DNA of 11,083 nt from Paracoccaceae bacterium (GTDB lineage Bacteria > Pseudomonadota > Alphaproteobacteria > Rhodobacterales > Rhodobacteraceae). Shown one piece after another: positions 1 through 6,677 of this stretch (the first letter of the stretch is position 1; each line of letters starts with the position of its first letter). The stretch is from positions 1 through 11,083 of the forward strand of contig NVQY01000069.1 in assembly GCA_002400675.1 (NCBI GenBank), written 5' to 3'. The position numbers and the translations under genes were made by a program. Below the pieces are notes generated by a model. The model had not been told where the DNA came from. It worked only from the letters and a program-made list of their open reading frames with translations, and searched no databases.

Positions 1-1
1 G

Positions 2-448
2 ATCAAGACCGATCTGATCAATGCCGGCGCGCGCTATGAAGACAGCGAAGTGGTGGTCGATAATGGGCTCATTACCTCGCGCAACCCGGGCGATCTCGAC
101 GCGTTCTGCGCCAAGATCATCGAAGAGGTCCGCGAAGGTCTGAAAGCCGCGCAGATCGCCGCATTGAAGAAAACCAGCCGCTTGCGGGTGCTGGTCGGCG
201 AAGAATTCCACCCGGTTCTGCGCATGTGGAAAGACGGGTTCGCGGTCGAAGAAGACACCGCGCCGATGATGCGCGGGTTGGTCGATATCTATGACGGCGG
301 GCACCATATCTACCAATGCCTTATCGTTGCCTCAGAGGCGGAAGAGGGCGAAATGTGCTATGAATTCAAGCGTAACACCACCGCGCAGGACCAGGCACCG
401 CTCGATTTTTATCGCGATGCACAGGCCCCGGTCGGGTTGCTGGAATAG
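2..448 (+). CDS. DJ-1/PfpI family protein with C-terminal extension (3' part only)
   Basis: The 5' end lies outside the window; 148 residues are visible, in frame from base 2 to a TAG at 446-448. Residues 1-46 match the end of a PfpI/YhbO-type DJ-1 domain: the pattern LINAGARYED, then VVVDNGLITSRNPGD, then a helix around AFCAKIIEEV is the usual last strand and helix of this fold. The nucleophilic Cys would lie upstream and cannot be checked. Family members are described as proteases, chaperones or deglycases, so the activity is uncertain. Normal PfpI proteins end soon after this helix; this one continues for about 100 residues containing YDGGHHIYQCLIVASE and an acidic stretch. I do not recognise that extension as a named domain. 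The stop codon is 7 bases from the convergent MalY-like gene. Confidence 0.82.
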   Translation: MKTDLINAGARYEDSEVVVDNGLITSRNPGDLDAFCAKIIEEVREGLKAAQIAALKKTSRLRVLVGEEFHPVLRMWKDGFAVEEDTAPMMRGLVDIYDGGHHIYQCLIVASEAEEGEMCYEFKRNTTAQDQAPLDFYRDAQAPVGLLE

Positions 449-455
449 GGCACCC

Positions 456-1628
456 CTATTGCAGATCGCCAAAGGCTGCGCGCATCCGCTCGCACGCCTC
501 TTTGACGCGTGATCGCTGTGTGCCAAAGTTGAAACGCACAAAATTCTCGCCGCCCGGACCAAAAGTGTCGCCATGGTTTACGGCGATTTTCGCCACCTGC
601 TCCACCCGCTTGGTGAATTCCTCTGGCGTCATGCCGGTGGCGGAAAAATCGACCCACGCCAGAAATGTTGCATCCAGCGGCATCGACGTCAGGCCGGGGA
701 TGGCGGCAATCGTTTCGTCGAACATCTGGCGGTTGCCATCCAGATAGACCATCAGATCATCCACCCATTCAGCCCCTTCGGGCGAATAGGCCGCAGCGGC
801 AACAAACTGACCAACCGAGTTCCCCGCAAGGCTTAGCGACGTCAGGCGCGCGGCGAATTTCGCGCGCATGGCGTCGTCCTCAATGATCACGTTGCCAGTG
901 TGCAGACCGGCCACGTTAAAGGTCTTTGACGGTGCCGTCAGCATGATCACCCGATCGGCAATCGAACGGTCCACGTTTGGCATCACAATATGCTTGTGAC
1001 CGGGAAACACCAGATCGTGGTGGATTTCGTCCGAGATCAGTTTCAGGTCATGGCGTTTACAGAAATCCGCCAGCCCCTGCAATTCGGCCCGGCTCCAGAC
1101 CCGCCCGCCGGGATTATGCGGCGAACACAGGATCACCATGGTCTCGTTCCCGGTCATCGCCGCGTCATAGGCGGCAAAATCCATTTCATAGCGGCCATCG
1201 TTGTTGACCAGCGGGCAGTTGACCACCTCACGGCCAGCGGCGCGGATGACCTTGGCAAAGGAATGGTAAACCGGGGTGAACAACACCACGCCGTCGCCGG
1301 GGGCGGTGAATGTATCCAGACACAGGCCAATGGCATTCACCAACCCGGTTGTGGTGAAAATCCACGACGGGTCAACATGCCAGTCATGCCGGGTTTTCAT
1401 CCACCACGAGATCGCCCCGTGATACTCATCGTCCAGATTGACATAGCCAAAGATACCGTGATCGACCAGCGCCTGCATCTTGTCCAACACCACCTGCGGG
1501 GCGGGAAAATCGGTGTCGGCGACCCACATGGGCAGGCCCCCGTCGGTGGGGACGCCATAGACCGCCTCCATCCTGTCCCATTTCGCGCTGTGTGTGCCAA
1601 TGCGGTCGGTGATCTTGTCGAAATCCAT
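456..1628 (-). CDS. MalY/PatB-type PLP-dependent aminotransferase or cystathionine beta-lyase
   Basis: This 390-residue protein is a full-length fold-type I PLP enzyme of the MalY/PatB group, cytoplasmic C-S lyases that split cystathionine to homocysteine, pyruvate and ammonia. Visible markers in order: MWVADTDF at residues 34-41, typical of this group; Tyr121 in the PVYHSF segment; CSPHNPGGRVW at 168-178 with the PLP-contacting Asn172; SDEIHHDL with Asp200 for the pyridine nitrogen; APSKTFNVAGL with the Schiff-base Lys235; and Arg365 in VRFNFGTQRSR, which should bind the substrate carboxylate. The ATG at 1628 is chosen because MDFDKITDR is the usual N-terminus and a weak GGGA lies upstream. 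It is divergent from def1. Family annotation is secure; the exact substrate (cystathionine, cysteine or another thioether) cannot be read from sequence. Confidence 0.92.
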   Translation of the reverse strand: MDFDKITDRIGTHSAKWDRMEAVYGVPTDGGLPMWVADTDFPAPQVVLDKMQALVDHGIFGYVNLDDEYHGAISWWMKTRHDWHVDPSWIFTTTGLVNAIGLCLDTFTAPGDGVVLFTPVYHSFAKVIRAAGREVVNCPLVNNDGRYEMDFAAYDAAMTGNETMVILCSPHNPGGRVWSRAELQGLADFCKRHDLKLISDEIHHDLVFPGHKHIVMPNVDRSIADRVIMLTAPSKTFNVAGLHTGNVIIEDDAMRAKFAARLTSLSLAGNSVGQFVAAAAYSPEGAEWVDDLMVYLDGNRQMFDETIAAIPGLTSMPLDATFLAWVDFSATGMTPEEFTKRVEQVAKIAVNHGDTFGPGGENFVRFNFGTQRSRVKEACERMRAAFGDLQ

Positions 1629-1700
1629 GGGTTTTCCCGTGTAGTTTGGTCATTTTCCCCGGCAAGCTAGCCAGAATCGCGCCGGGTGCAAGGGCAGACG

Positions 1701-1729
1701 TTGCGACCCGTGGGGCAATCGCCTAAATG
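1701..1729 (+). promoter_or_regulatory. candidate sigma70-type promoter for the def-fmt cluster
   Basis: TTGCGA (1701-1706) and TAAATG (1724-1729) are separated by exactly 17 bases and would start transcription near 1736, about 30 bases before def1. The match to consensus is moderate (4/6 and 3/6), so this is only a candidate. The 136-base region also has to hold the divergent promoter for the MalY-like gene, for which no convincing pair was seen. Confidence 0.3.
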
Positions 1730-1764
1730 CAGGGCCTGAACGCTTTGTCCTAATGTGGTGCCCA

Positions 1765-2283
1765 ATGCTGCTTTCCATTCTGATCCATCCCGATTCCCGC
1801 TTGAAAAAGGTCTGCGCCCCGGTGGACGACCTGACGGACGATCTGCGCCTCTTGGCCGACAACATGCTGCAAACCATGTACGAGGCTCCGGGCATCGGTC
1901 TGGCCGCGCCGCAGGTTGGCGTGTTGTCGCGGCTGATCGTGCTGGATTGCATCAAGGAAGAGGGGGCCGCGCCGCACCCCATGGCGATGTTCAACCCCGA
2001 GGTTCTGGCCGTATCGGACGAAACCAACGTCTATGACGAAGGCTGCCTGTCGATCCCCGAACAATACGCCGAAGTGACCCGCCCCGCCGAGGTCGAAGTC
2101 GCCTGGATCGACCGCGACGGCAAGGCGCAAAAACAAGTGTTCGACAAACTGTGGGCGACCTGCGTTCAGCACGAGATCGACCATCTGGATGGCAAGCTGT
2201 TCATCGACTATCTCAGACCGCTGAAACGCCAGATGATCACCCGCAAGATGCAAAAGCTGAAACGCGAACTGGCGCGCGGATGA
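1765..2283 (+). CDS. def: peptide deformylase 1 (apparently active)
   Basis: This metalloenzyme removes the formyl group from the initiator Met of nascent proteins. All three deformylase motifs are intact: GIGLAAPQVGV (residues 43-53, Gln50), EGCLSIP (92-98, metal ligand Cys94) and QHEIDHL (135-141, ligands His136 and His140, catalytic Glu137). The C-terminal stretch PLKRQMITRKMQKLK resembles the basic helix by which E. coli deformylase docks on the ribosome, so this copy is the best candidate for the main co-translational enzyme. The ATG at 1765 gives 172 residues and the usual spacing to the ILIHPDSRL element; an in-frame ATG at 1753 would add only MWCP, and neither has a strong ribosome binding site. 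The stop overlaps the next start as ATGA (2280-2283). Confidence 0.95.
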   Translation: MLLSILIHPDSRLKKVCAPVDDLTDDLRLLADNMLQTMYEAPGIGLAAPQVGVLSRLIVLDCIKEEGAAPHPMAMFNPEVLAVSDETNVYDEGCLSIPEQYAEVTRPAEVEVAWIDRDGKAQKQVFDKLWATCVQHEIDHLDGKLFIDYLRPLKRQMITRKMQKLKRELARG

Positions 2284-2777
2284 GCGTCCTGCCGATCCTG
2301 ATCTGGCCCGATACCCGCCTGCAACAGCGATGCGCCCCGGTCCGGTCCGAGCAGCTGGATGATCTGATCACCGATATGTTCGACACTATGTATGCCGCCA
2401 AGGGCCGTGGTCTCGCCGCCCCGCAAGTGGGGGTGTTAAAGCGGCTGTTCGTGATGGATTGCACATGGAAAGACGGCACGCCGTCGCCGATGGTGATGAT
2501 CAATCCAACCATCATGGCGACCGAAAACGACCCCGCGACCGCCGAAGAGGGATGCCTGTCGATCCCCGGCGTACTGGTCAAGGTCACGCGCCCCAAGGCG
2601 GTGACGCTGCAATGGACCGCCCGCGAAGGCGACATTCACATGGCCGATTTCGACGGGTTCGAGGCACTCTGCATTCAGCACGAATTCGACCATCTGAACG
2701 GCGTGGTGACCTTTGACCATCTCGACCCACAGACCCGCGCCCACCTTGAAACCGAATTTCTGGAGGCGGCAAAATGA
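2280..2777 (+). CDS. def: peptide deformylase 2 (motifs intact, acidic tail)
   Basis: A second deformylase of 165 residues. The open frame continues upstream into def1, but the ATG at 2280, overlapping the def1 stop as ATGA, gives the family N-terminus MSVLPILIWPDTRL. Motifs: GRGLAAPQVGV (42-52, Gln49), EGCLSIPG (90-97, Cys92) and QHEFDHL (133-139, His134, Glu135, His138). Metal ligands and catalytic Glu are all present, so activity is expected. Two differences from def1: Arg43 replaces the usual hydrophobic residue in motif 1, near the substrate pocket, and the C-terminus ([17 protein letters not shown]) is acidic and lacks the basic ribosome-binding-like helix. It may act on other substrates or after release from the ribosome; that is inference. 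Confidence 0.93.
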   Translation: MSVLPILIWPDTRLQQRCAPVRSEQLDDLITDMFDTMYAAKGRGLAAPQVGVLKRLFVMDCTWKDGTPSPMVMINPTIMATENDPATAEEGCLSIPGVLVKVTRPKAVTLQWTAREGDIHMADFDGFEALCIQHEFDHLNGVVTFDHLDPQTRAHLETEFLEAAK

Positions 2778-3277
2778 CCATCCGCACCTGCCTGCCATGG
2801 CCCGACAAGCGTTTGCGCAGCGTCGCCGCCCCGGTCACCGAGATCACCGACGACATCCGCGCCATCTGGGACGACATGATAGACACGATGGAGGCGATGC
2901 CCGGCGTCGGTCTCGCCGCGCCGCAGATCGGCGTGATGTTGCGGCTGGCGGTTGTCGATGGCTCAAAGGAACGCGGGCGGGTGGTGCGTCTGGCCAACCC
3001 GGAAATCCTGCATGCGTCGATGGAATTGCGCGACCACGAAGAGGCCAGTCCGAATCTGCCGGGGATCACGGCGCTGATCAAACGCCCCCGCGCCGTGACG
3101 GTGCGGTATCTGGACGAAAACGGCGTGATCAACCGCCGCGATTTTGTCGGTTTGGACGCGACCAGCGTGCAGCACCAGATCGATCACCTGAACGGGCGGA
3201 TGTTTTTCGACAACCTGTCTAAAACCAAACGCGACATGTTGCTGCGCAAGGCCCGCAAGGCGGGGATCACCCGATGA
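2774..3277 (+). CDS. peptide deformylase-like protein, probable pseudoenzyme
   Basis: The 167-residue product has the deformylase fold throughout. [11 protein letters not shown] (44-54, Gln51) is intact, but motif 2 reads EASPNLPG (90-97) instead of EGCLSIPG, so the metal-ligand Cys becomes Ser92. Motif 3 reads QHQIDHL (133-139), so the catalytic Glu becomes Gln135. His134 and His138 remain. In known deformylases the Cys ligand and the Glu are essential, so normal catalysis is unlikely. The frame is clean, with no stop or frameshift, arguing for a kept protein rather than decay. The tail [18 protein letters not shown] resembles the basic ribosome-docking helix of active deformylases. GGAGG (2762-2766) precedes the ATG, and ATGA overlaps join it to def2 (2774-2777) and fmt (3274-3277). 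A role as decoy, partner or regulator is a guess. Confidence 0.9.
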   Translation: MTIRTCLPWPDKRLRSVAAPVTEITDDIRAIWDDMIDTMEAMPGVGLAAPQIGVMLRLAVVDGSKERGRVVRLANPEILHASMELRDHEEASPNLPGITALIKRPRAVTVRYLDENGVINRRDFVGLDATSVQHQIDHLNGRMFFDNLSKTKRDMLLRKARKAGITR

Positions 3278-4191
3278 GAATAACCTTCATGGGAACCCCG
3301 GATTTCTCGGTGCCGGTGCTGGATGCGCTGGTTGATGCCGGCCACGAGATTGCCGCCGTCTATTGCCAGCCCCCGCGCCCGGCTGGGCGGGGCAAGAAAG
3401 ACCGCCCCTCGCCGGTACAGGCCCGCGCCGAGGCGCTGGGGCTGGACGTGCGCCACCCCGTTTCGCTGAAATCACCCGACGTTCAGGCCGAATTTGCCGC
3501 GCTCCACGCCGATGTGGCCGTGGTCGTGGCCTATGGGCTGATCCTGCCGCAGGTGGTTCTGGATGCGCCCGCGCGCGGATGTCTGAATATCCATGCCAGC
3601 GATCTGCCGCGCTGGCGTGGGGCCGCGCCCATCCACCGGGCGATCATGGCCGGCGATGCCTCCACCGCCGTTTGCATCATGCAGATGGAGGCCGGGCTGG
3701 ATACCGGCCCTGTTCTATGCCGCGCAACAACGCCCATCGGCGCGCACGAGACAACCGGCGAACTACATGACCGCCTGTCCACCATGGGGGCTGCACTGAT
3801 CGTCAAGGCGCTGGAGCGGCTCGACGATCTGACCCCCACGCCTCAGCCAGAGGATGGCGTGACCTACGCCGCCAAGATCGACAAGGCCGAGGCGCGGGTG
3901 GACTGGACCCGCCCCGCATCCGAAATCGACCGCCATATTCGCGGCCTGTCGCCGTTCCCCGGCGCGTGGTGCGAAATCAACGGGCAGCGGGTGAAACTGC
4001 TGGGGTCACGGCTGGCCACAGGTCAGGCCACGGGGCAGGGGGCGCCGGGCCTGGTCCTTGATGACGCGCTGACCATCGCCTGCGGGGGCGGGGCGGTGCA
4101 AATGACCAAGGTGCAAAGGGCTGGCAAAGGCGCGCAGGATCGGGCAACATTCCTGCGCGGATGGCCGGTGCCCAAAGGCACACAGCTTTAG
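3274..4191 (+). CDS. fmt: methionyl-tRNA formyltransferase
   Basis: Fmt transfers a formyl group from 10-formyltetrahydrofolate to Met-tRNA(fMet), making the initiator tRNA whose formyl group deformylase later removes; def-fmt linkage is common in bacteria. The 305-residue length is typical. Visible elements: [16 protein letters not shown] at the start; the loop [10 protein letters not shown] (33-42), equivalent to the tRNA-contacting loop of E. coli Fmt; the formyltransferase core with Asn105, His107 and Asp143 (LNIHAS, then GLDTGPV), the expected catalytic triad; [13 protein letters not shown] (112-124); and the C-terminal tRNA-binding domain from about residue 205. Asp110 stands where Leu is usual (HASDLPRW). 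The start overlaps the preceding stop as ATGA; 23 bases separate it from the next gene. Confidence 0.97.
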   Translation: MRITFMGTPDFSVPVLDALVDAGHEIAAVYCQPPRPAGRGKKDRPSPVQARAEALGLDVRHPVSLKSPDVQAEFAALHADVAVVVAYGLILPQVVLDAPARGCLNIHASDLPRWRGAAPIHRAIMAGDASTAVCIMQMEAGLDTGPVLCRATTPIGAHETTGELHDRLSTMGAALIVKALERLDDLTPTPQPEDGVTYAAKIDKAEARVDWTRPASEIDRHIRGLSPFPGAWCEINGQRVKLLGSRLATGQATGQGAPGLVLDDALTIACGGGAVQMTKVQRAGKGAQDRATFLRGWPVPKGTQL

Positions 4192-4214
4192 GCCCGAAGA
4201 CGAAGGAGAGACAC

Positions 4215-4454
4215 ATGTTTCCCACCATCATGGGTACGGTCGTGATTGCCGGGATCGTCGGCTATCTGGCCGAGAAATCGGGATTTACCCGCAACGGCTA
4301 TCTGCAATCCATCATCATCTGCGTCGGCGGCGCGTTCCTGTTCTACTTCGTGCGGCTGATGTTCGGCATCGGCTTTGGCTCTGCCGGGGTGAATGCAATC
4401 GTGTCCTCGGTCGGGGCCTTGGTGATCGTGCCGTTTCACTGGCGGCGGAAATAA
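4215..4454 (+). CDS. small three-helix membrane protein, YeaQ/YmgE-like
   Basis: A 79-residue hydrophobic protein with about three membrane segments (roughly residues 4-18, 30-47 and 55-73) and a basic end, HWRRK. The open frame begins further upstream at 4161 inside fmt, but ATG 4215 is preferred because AAGGAGAG (4203-4210) sits at correct spacing. Gly-rich helices, the GYLAEKSGF loop and the size fit the GlsB/YeaQ/YmgE ('transglycosylase-associated') stress membrane protein group, more weakly than the next gene does. The molecular function of that group is unknown. It begins 23 bases after fmt and lies 12 bases before the next gene, so it is probably transcribed with both. Confidence 0.75.
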   Translation: MFPTIMGTVVIAGIVGYLAEKSGFTRNGYLQSIIICVGGAFLFYFVRLMFGIGFGSAGVNAIVSSVGALVIVPFHWRRK

Positions 4455-4466
4455 GGGGCAAAGACC

Positions 4467-4703
4467 ATGGGCATCATTGCATTGATCATCATCGGCGCGG
4501 CAGCGGGATTTCTGGCCACCCGCTTCATGAAGATCGAAGCCGACGTTATCACCACCGTCGTCATCGGCATCGCCGGCGCACTGGTGGGCGGGCTGATCCT
4601 GCGCGGATTGCTGACGGTCATGGGCTGGCTCGCGGGGTTTGTCGGCGCGGTTCTTGGGGCGATGGCGCTGATCTGGCTGTGGCAGACCTATTTTCGCAAA
4701 TGA
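4467..4703 (+). CDS. GlsB/YeaQ/YmgE family stress-response membrane protein
   Basis: A 78-residue, almost entirely hydrophobic protein. The start MGIIALIIIGAAAGFLA, a short charged loop (RFMKIEADV) and a second Gly/Ala-rich helix VVIGIAGALVGGLIL are the standard pattern of the GlsB/YeaQ/YmgE family; a third helix covers about residues 51-73, ending in YFRK. These inner-membrane proteins are often linked to envelope or general stress, without a known mechanism. AAGGGG (4453-4458) overlaps the stop of the preceding gene and gives good spacing to the ATG, suggesting translational coupling. Together with the gene before it this is a tandem pair of small membrane proteins of similar architecture, perhaps an old duplication. 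Confidence 0.85.
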   Translation: MGIIALIIIGAAAGFLATRFMKIEADVITTVVIGIAGALVGGLILRGLLTVMGWLAGFVGAVLGAMALIWLWQTYFRK

Positions 4704-4734
4704 CCGCTTGGTTTTTGCCCCCGCCCGATACCCT

Positions 4735-4763
4735 TTGAAGTTTGCGGCGGATGGGCCTAAAAG
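4735..4763 (+). promoter_or_regulatory. candidate sigma70-type promoter for psd-pssA
   Basis: TTGAAG (4735-4740) and TAAAAG (4758-4763), 17 bases apart, lie in the 91-base gap before psd and would give a leader of about 25 bases. Each hexamer matches the consensus at 4 of 6 positions. It would separate phospholipid synthesis from the def-fmt transcript. No clear terminator precedes it, so read-through is also possible. Confidence 0.38.
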
Positions 4764-4794
4764 GCGACTCTGATCTATCACGGGAAACAACCAA

Positions 4795-5460
4795 ATGAAC
4801 CTGCTCGGCACTTTCATCAAACCGATGCACAAGGAAGGCGTCAAATTTGTCGCCGTTTTCGCGGCTGTCACGGTCGGGCTGTTCCTTGTGTCGGACTTTC
4901 TGGGTTGGATCGGCGTGCTGCTGACGATCTGGTGCTACTACTTTTTTCGTGACCCTGAACGGGTGACGCCCCAGCGCGACGGGCTGATAATCAGCCCCGC
5001 TGACGGCATCGTGTCACTGATCGAACCGGCCATTCCCCCGGCAGAGCTGGGCATGGACGACGCGCCGCTAACCCGCGTCAGCGTGTTCATGAGCGTGTTC
5101 AACTGCCACATCAACCGCACACCGATCGCTGGTGAGATCACCGCAATCGCCTATCGCCCCGGTAAATTCCTCAGCGCCGATCTGGATAAGGCCAGCGACG
5201 ACAATGAACGCAATTCCCTGCGCATCCGTATGCATGATGGCCGCGATCTGGCCGTGGTGCAGATCGCCGGGCTGGTGGCGCGACGCATCGTCTGCTTTGT
5301 CGACCCCGGCGCGCAGATGCAGACCGGAGAGCGGTTTGGCCTGATCCGGTTCGGCTCGCGATTGGATGTGTACCTGCCGGACGGCGTGGAGCCGATGGTC
5401 AGTGTTGGCCAAACCATGATCGCCGGCGAAACCGTACTGGCGGAACTGGGCGAGGATTAA
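4795..5460 (+). CDS. psd: phosphatidylserine decarboxylase proenzyme (short form)
   Basis: Psd converts phosphatidylserine to phosphatidylethanolamine at the inner membrane, using a pyruvoyl group made by self-cleavage. At 221 residues it is the short bacterial form. A hydrophobic region (about residues 16-50) is followed by FFRDPER (50-56), SPADG (67-71), the conserved [13 protein letters not shown] (98-110) and DNERN (136-140). The self-cleavage site is the GS of RFGSR (185-189); Ser188 should become the pyruvoyl residue of the alpha chain, with residues 1-187 as the beta chain. RFGSR replaces the LGST of long forms such as the E. coli enzyme, as expected for this subtype. The pssA start follows its TAA by three bases. 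Confidence 0.96.
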   Translation: MNLLGTFIKPMHKEGVKFVAVFAAVTVGLFLVSDFLGWIGVLLTIWCYYFFRDPERVTPQRDGLIISPADGIVSLIEPAIPPAELGMDDAPLTRVSVFMSVFNCHINRTPIAGEITAIAYRPGKFLSADLDKASDDNERNSLRIRMHDGRDLAVVQIAGLVARRIVCFVDPGAQMQTGERFGLIRFGSRLDVYLPDGVEPMVSVGQTMIAGETVLAELGED

Positions 5461-5463
5461 GTG

Positions 5464-6213
5464 ATGGCAAAACCCCCGGCAAAACCCAAATCCGATTTTG
5501 CGCTGCTGCAACTGCTGCCCAACATGCTGACCATTGCCGCGATCATCGCCGGCCTGACGGCGATCCGCTATGGCGTTCAGGGCAACTACCTGTTCGCGGT
5601 TCAGCTTATTCTGGTGGCCGGGGTTCTGGACGGCATGGACGGACGGGTTGCGCGGATACTGGGGGCTGACAGCAAAATGGGGGCCGAACTGGATTCGCTG
5701 GCCGATTTCCTGAATTTCGGCGTCGCCCCGGCGTTGATTGTCTATTTCTGGGCCTTGCAGGAATTGCGTGGCATCGGCTGGATCGCAGCCCTGGTGTTTG
5801 CGGTCTGCTGCGTGGTGCGTCTGGCGCGGTTCAACGTGGCCGGCAAATCCGAAGAAACCGAAGATTCCTCCGGCGAGTATTTCGTCGGCGTGCCCGCCCC
5901 GGCGGGGGCCTTGCTGGCCATGCTGCCGATGTATCTGTCGTTTGCCTTCGATGATGCTCAGCTTTTGCCAAGCGTGATCATCGCCGGCTATGTGGTGGTC
6001 ATCGGCCTGCTGATGATCAGCCATATTCCCACGTGGTCGTTCAAGACGACGCGGGTGTCGCGCGCCAATGTGAAATACTTTCTGGTGGCGTTTGCATTTG
6101 TCGCCGCCGCAGTCTGGATCTATGCGTGGATCACGCTGGCGGTGTTCTGTTTCGCCTATGTGGCGATGGTGCTGCGGGCCTGGTTCACCTCGAAAAAATC
6201 GCTCAGGATCTGA
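5464..6213 (+). CDS. pssA: CDP-diacylglycerol-serine O-phosphatidyltransferase
   Basis: An integral membrane enzyme that joins CDP-diacylglycerol and L-serine to make phosphatidylserine, the substrate of the Psd encoded just upstream. The 249-residue protein carries the complete CDP-alcohol phosphotransferase signature: Asp59-Gly60, Ala63-Arg64, Gly73, Asp77 and Asp81 (DG-x2-AR-x8-G-x3-D-x3-D), whose aspartates bind the metal and substrate. LLPNMLTIAAIIAGLTAIR precedes it as the usual first membrane helix, and several more hydrophobic segments follow up to about residue 240. The ATG at 5464 is preferred; a GTG directly before it at 5461 would add one residue. Gene order psd-pssA with a three-base gap indicates one operon. 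It converges on rnhA 11 bases away. Confidence 0.95.
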   Translation: MAKPPAKPKSDFALLQLLPNMLTIAAIIAGLTAIRYGVQGNYLFAVQLILVAGVLDGMDGRVARILGADSKMGAELDSLADFLNFGVAPALIVYFWALQELRGIGWIAALVFAVCCVVRLARFNVAGKSEETEDSSGEYFVGVPAPAGALLAMLPMYLSFAFDDAQLLPSVIIAGYVVVIGLLMISHIPTWSFKTTRVSRANVKYFLVAFAFVAAAVWIYAWITLAVFCFAYVAMVLRAWFTSKKSLRI

Positions 6214-6233
6214 TCACGATTTAATCACGATTT
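6213..6233. repeat. 10-base tandem direct repeat at the pssA/rnhA junction
   Basis: ATCACGATTT occurs at 6213-6222 and again at 6224-6233, a period of 11 bases, spanning the gap between the convergent stops. The second copy lies inside the last codons of rnhA. No terminator-like hairpin was found here. It may be a slippage duplication with no function. Confidence 0.5.
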
Positions 6234-6677
6234 GAATGGTGCCATGCCCGCGCGCGCCAGTTCATCGGCGCGTTCGTTTTCCTCGTGGCCCGCGTGCCCC
6301 TTGACCCACTCAAACGTCACATCATGGCGTTCGCGCGCCAGATCCAGCCGTTGCCACAGCTCTACATTCTTGACCGGCTTCTTGGCCGAAGTTCTCCAGC
6401 CGTTGCGCTTCCAACCATGAATCCAACTGGTCACGCCGTTTTTCACATAGGCGCTGTCGGTGATGATGGTCAGGGTTGACGGGCGCTCCAGCACCTCAAG
6501 CGCGTTGATCGCCGCCAAAAGTTCCATCCGGTTGTTGGTCGTGTCGGCCTCTCCACCCTGCAATTCGCGCTGCTTGACGATCTTTTTGCCGTCGATCGCC
6601 CGCATCAGAACCCCCCAGCCACCGGGACCGGGATTGCCCGAACAGGCCCCATCGGTATAGGCGAAAAGCTTAACCAT
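6225..6677 (-). CDS. rnhA: ribonuclease HI
   Basis: RNase HI cuts the RNA strand of RNA:DNA hybrids, removing R-loops and primer remnants. The 150-residue length is typical. The active-site residues are all visible: Asp9 in [14 protein letters not shown], Glu52 in [12 protein letters not shown], Asp74 in ITDSAYV, His128 in KGHAGH and Asp138 in NERADELA. The basic segment around [20 protein letters not shown] (85-104) is the handle region that grips the hybrid in E. coli-type enzymes. It is the last gene of a minus-strand operon, ispH - methyltransferase - rnhA; its ATG (6675-6677) overlaps the end of the methyltransferase gene by 8 bases, suggesting coupled translation. Confidence 0.97.
   Translation of the reverse strand: MVKLFAYTDGACSGNPGPGGWGVLMRAIDGKKIVKQRELQGGEADTTNNRMELLAAINALEVLERPSTLTIITDSAYVKNGVTSWIHGWKRNGWRTSAKKPVKNVELWQRLDLARERHDVTFEWVKGHAGHEENERADELARAGMAPFKS

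Noticed and set aside
990..1670. Long 226-codon plus-strand open frame opposite the MalY-like gene
   Set aside because: It is fully antisense to a clear PLP enzyme, has no family resemblance, and reflects G+C-rich codon bias.
2151..2279. N-terminal extension of def2
   Set aside because: This open stretch overlaps the end of def1, is not deformylase-like, and ATG 2280 gives the family N-terminus.
4696..4718. Possible terminator after the second membrane protein (GCAAA...TTTGC with T-run)
   Set aside because: The stem is only about five pairs with weak A/T pairing and lacks a stable G+C core.
4188..4871. 227-codon minus-strand open frame opposite the small membrane proteins
   Set aside because: Low-complexity Asp/His/Ala translation; the plus strand has two small genes with ribosome binding sites and membrane helices.
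5068..6024. 318-codon minus-strand open frame opposite psd and pssA
   Set aside because: The translation is rich in His, Gln and Asp with no recognisable fold, typical of antisense shadow frames, and it covers two well-identified genes.
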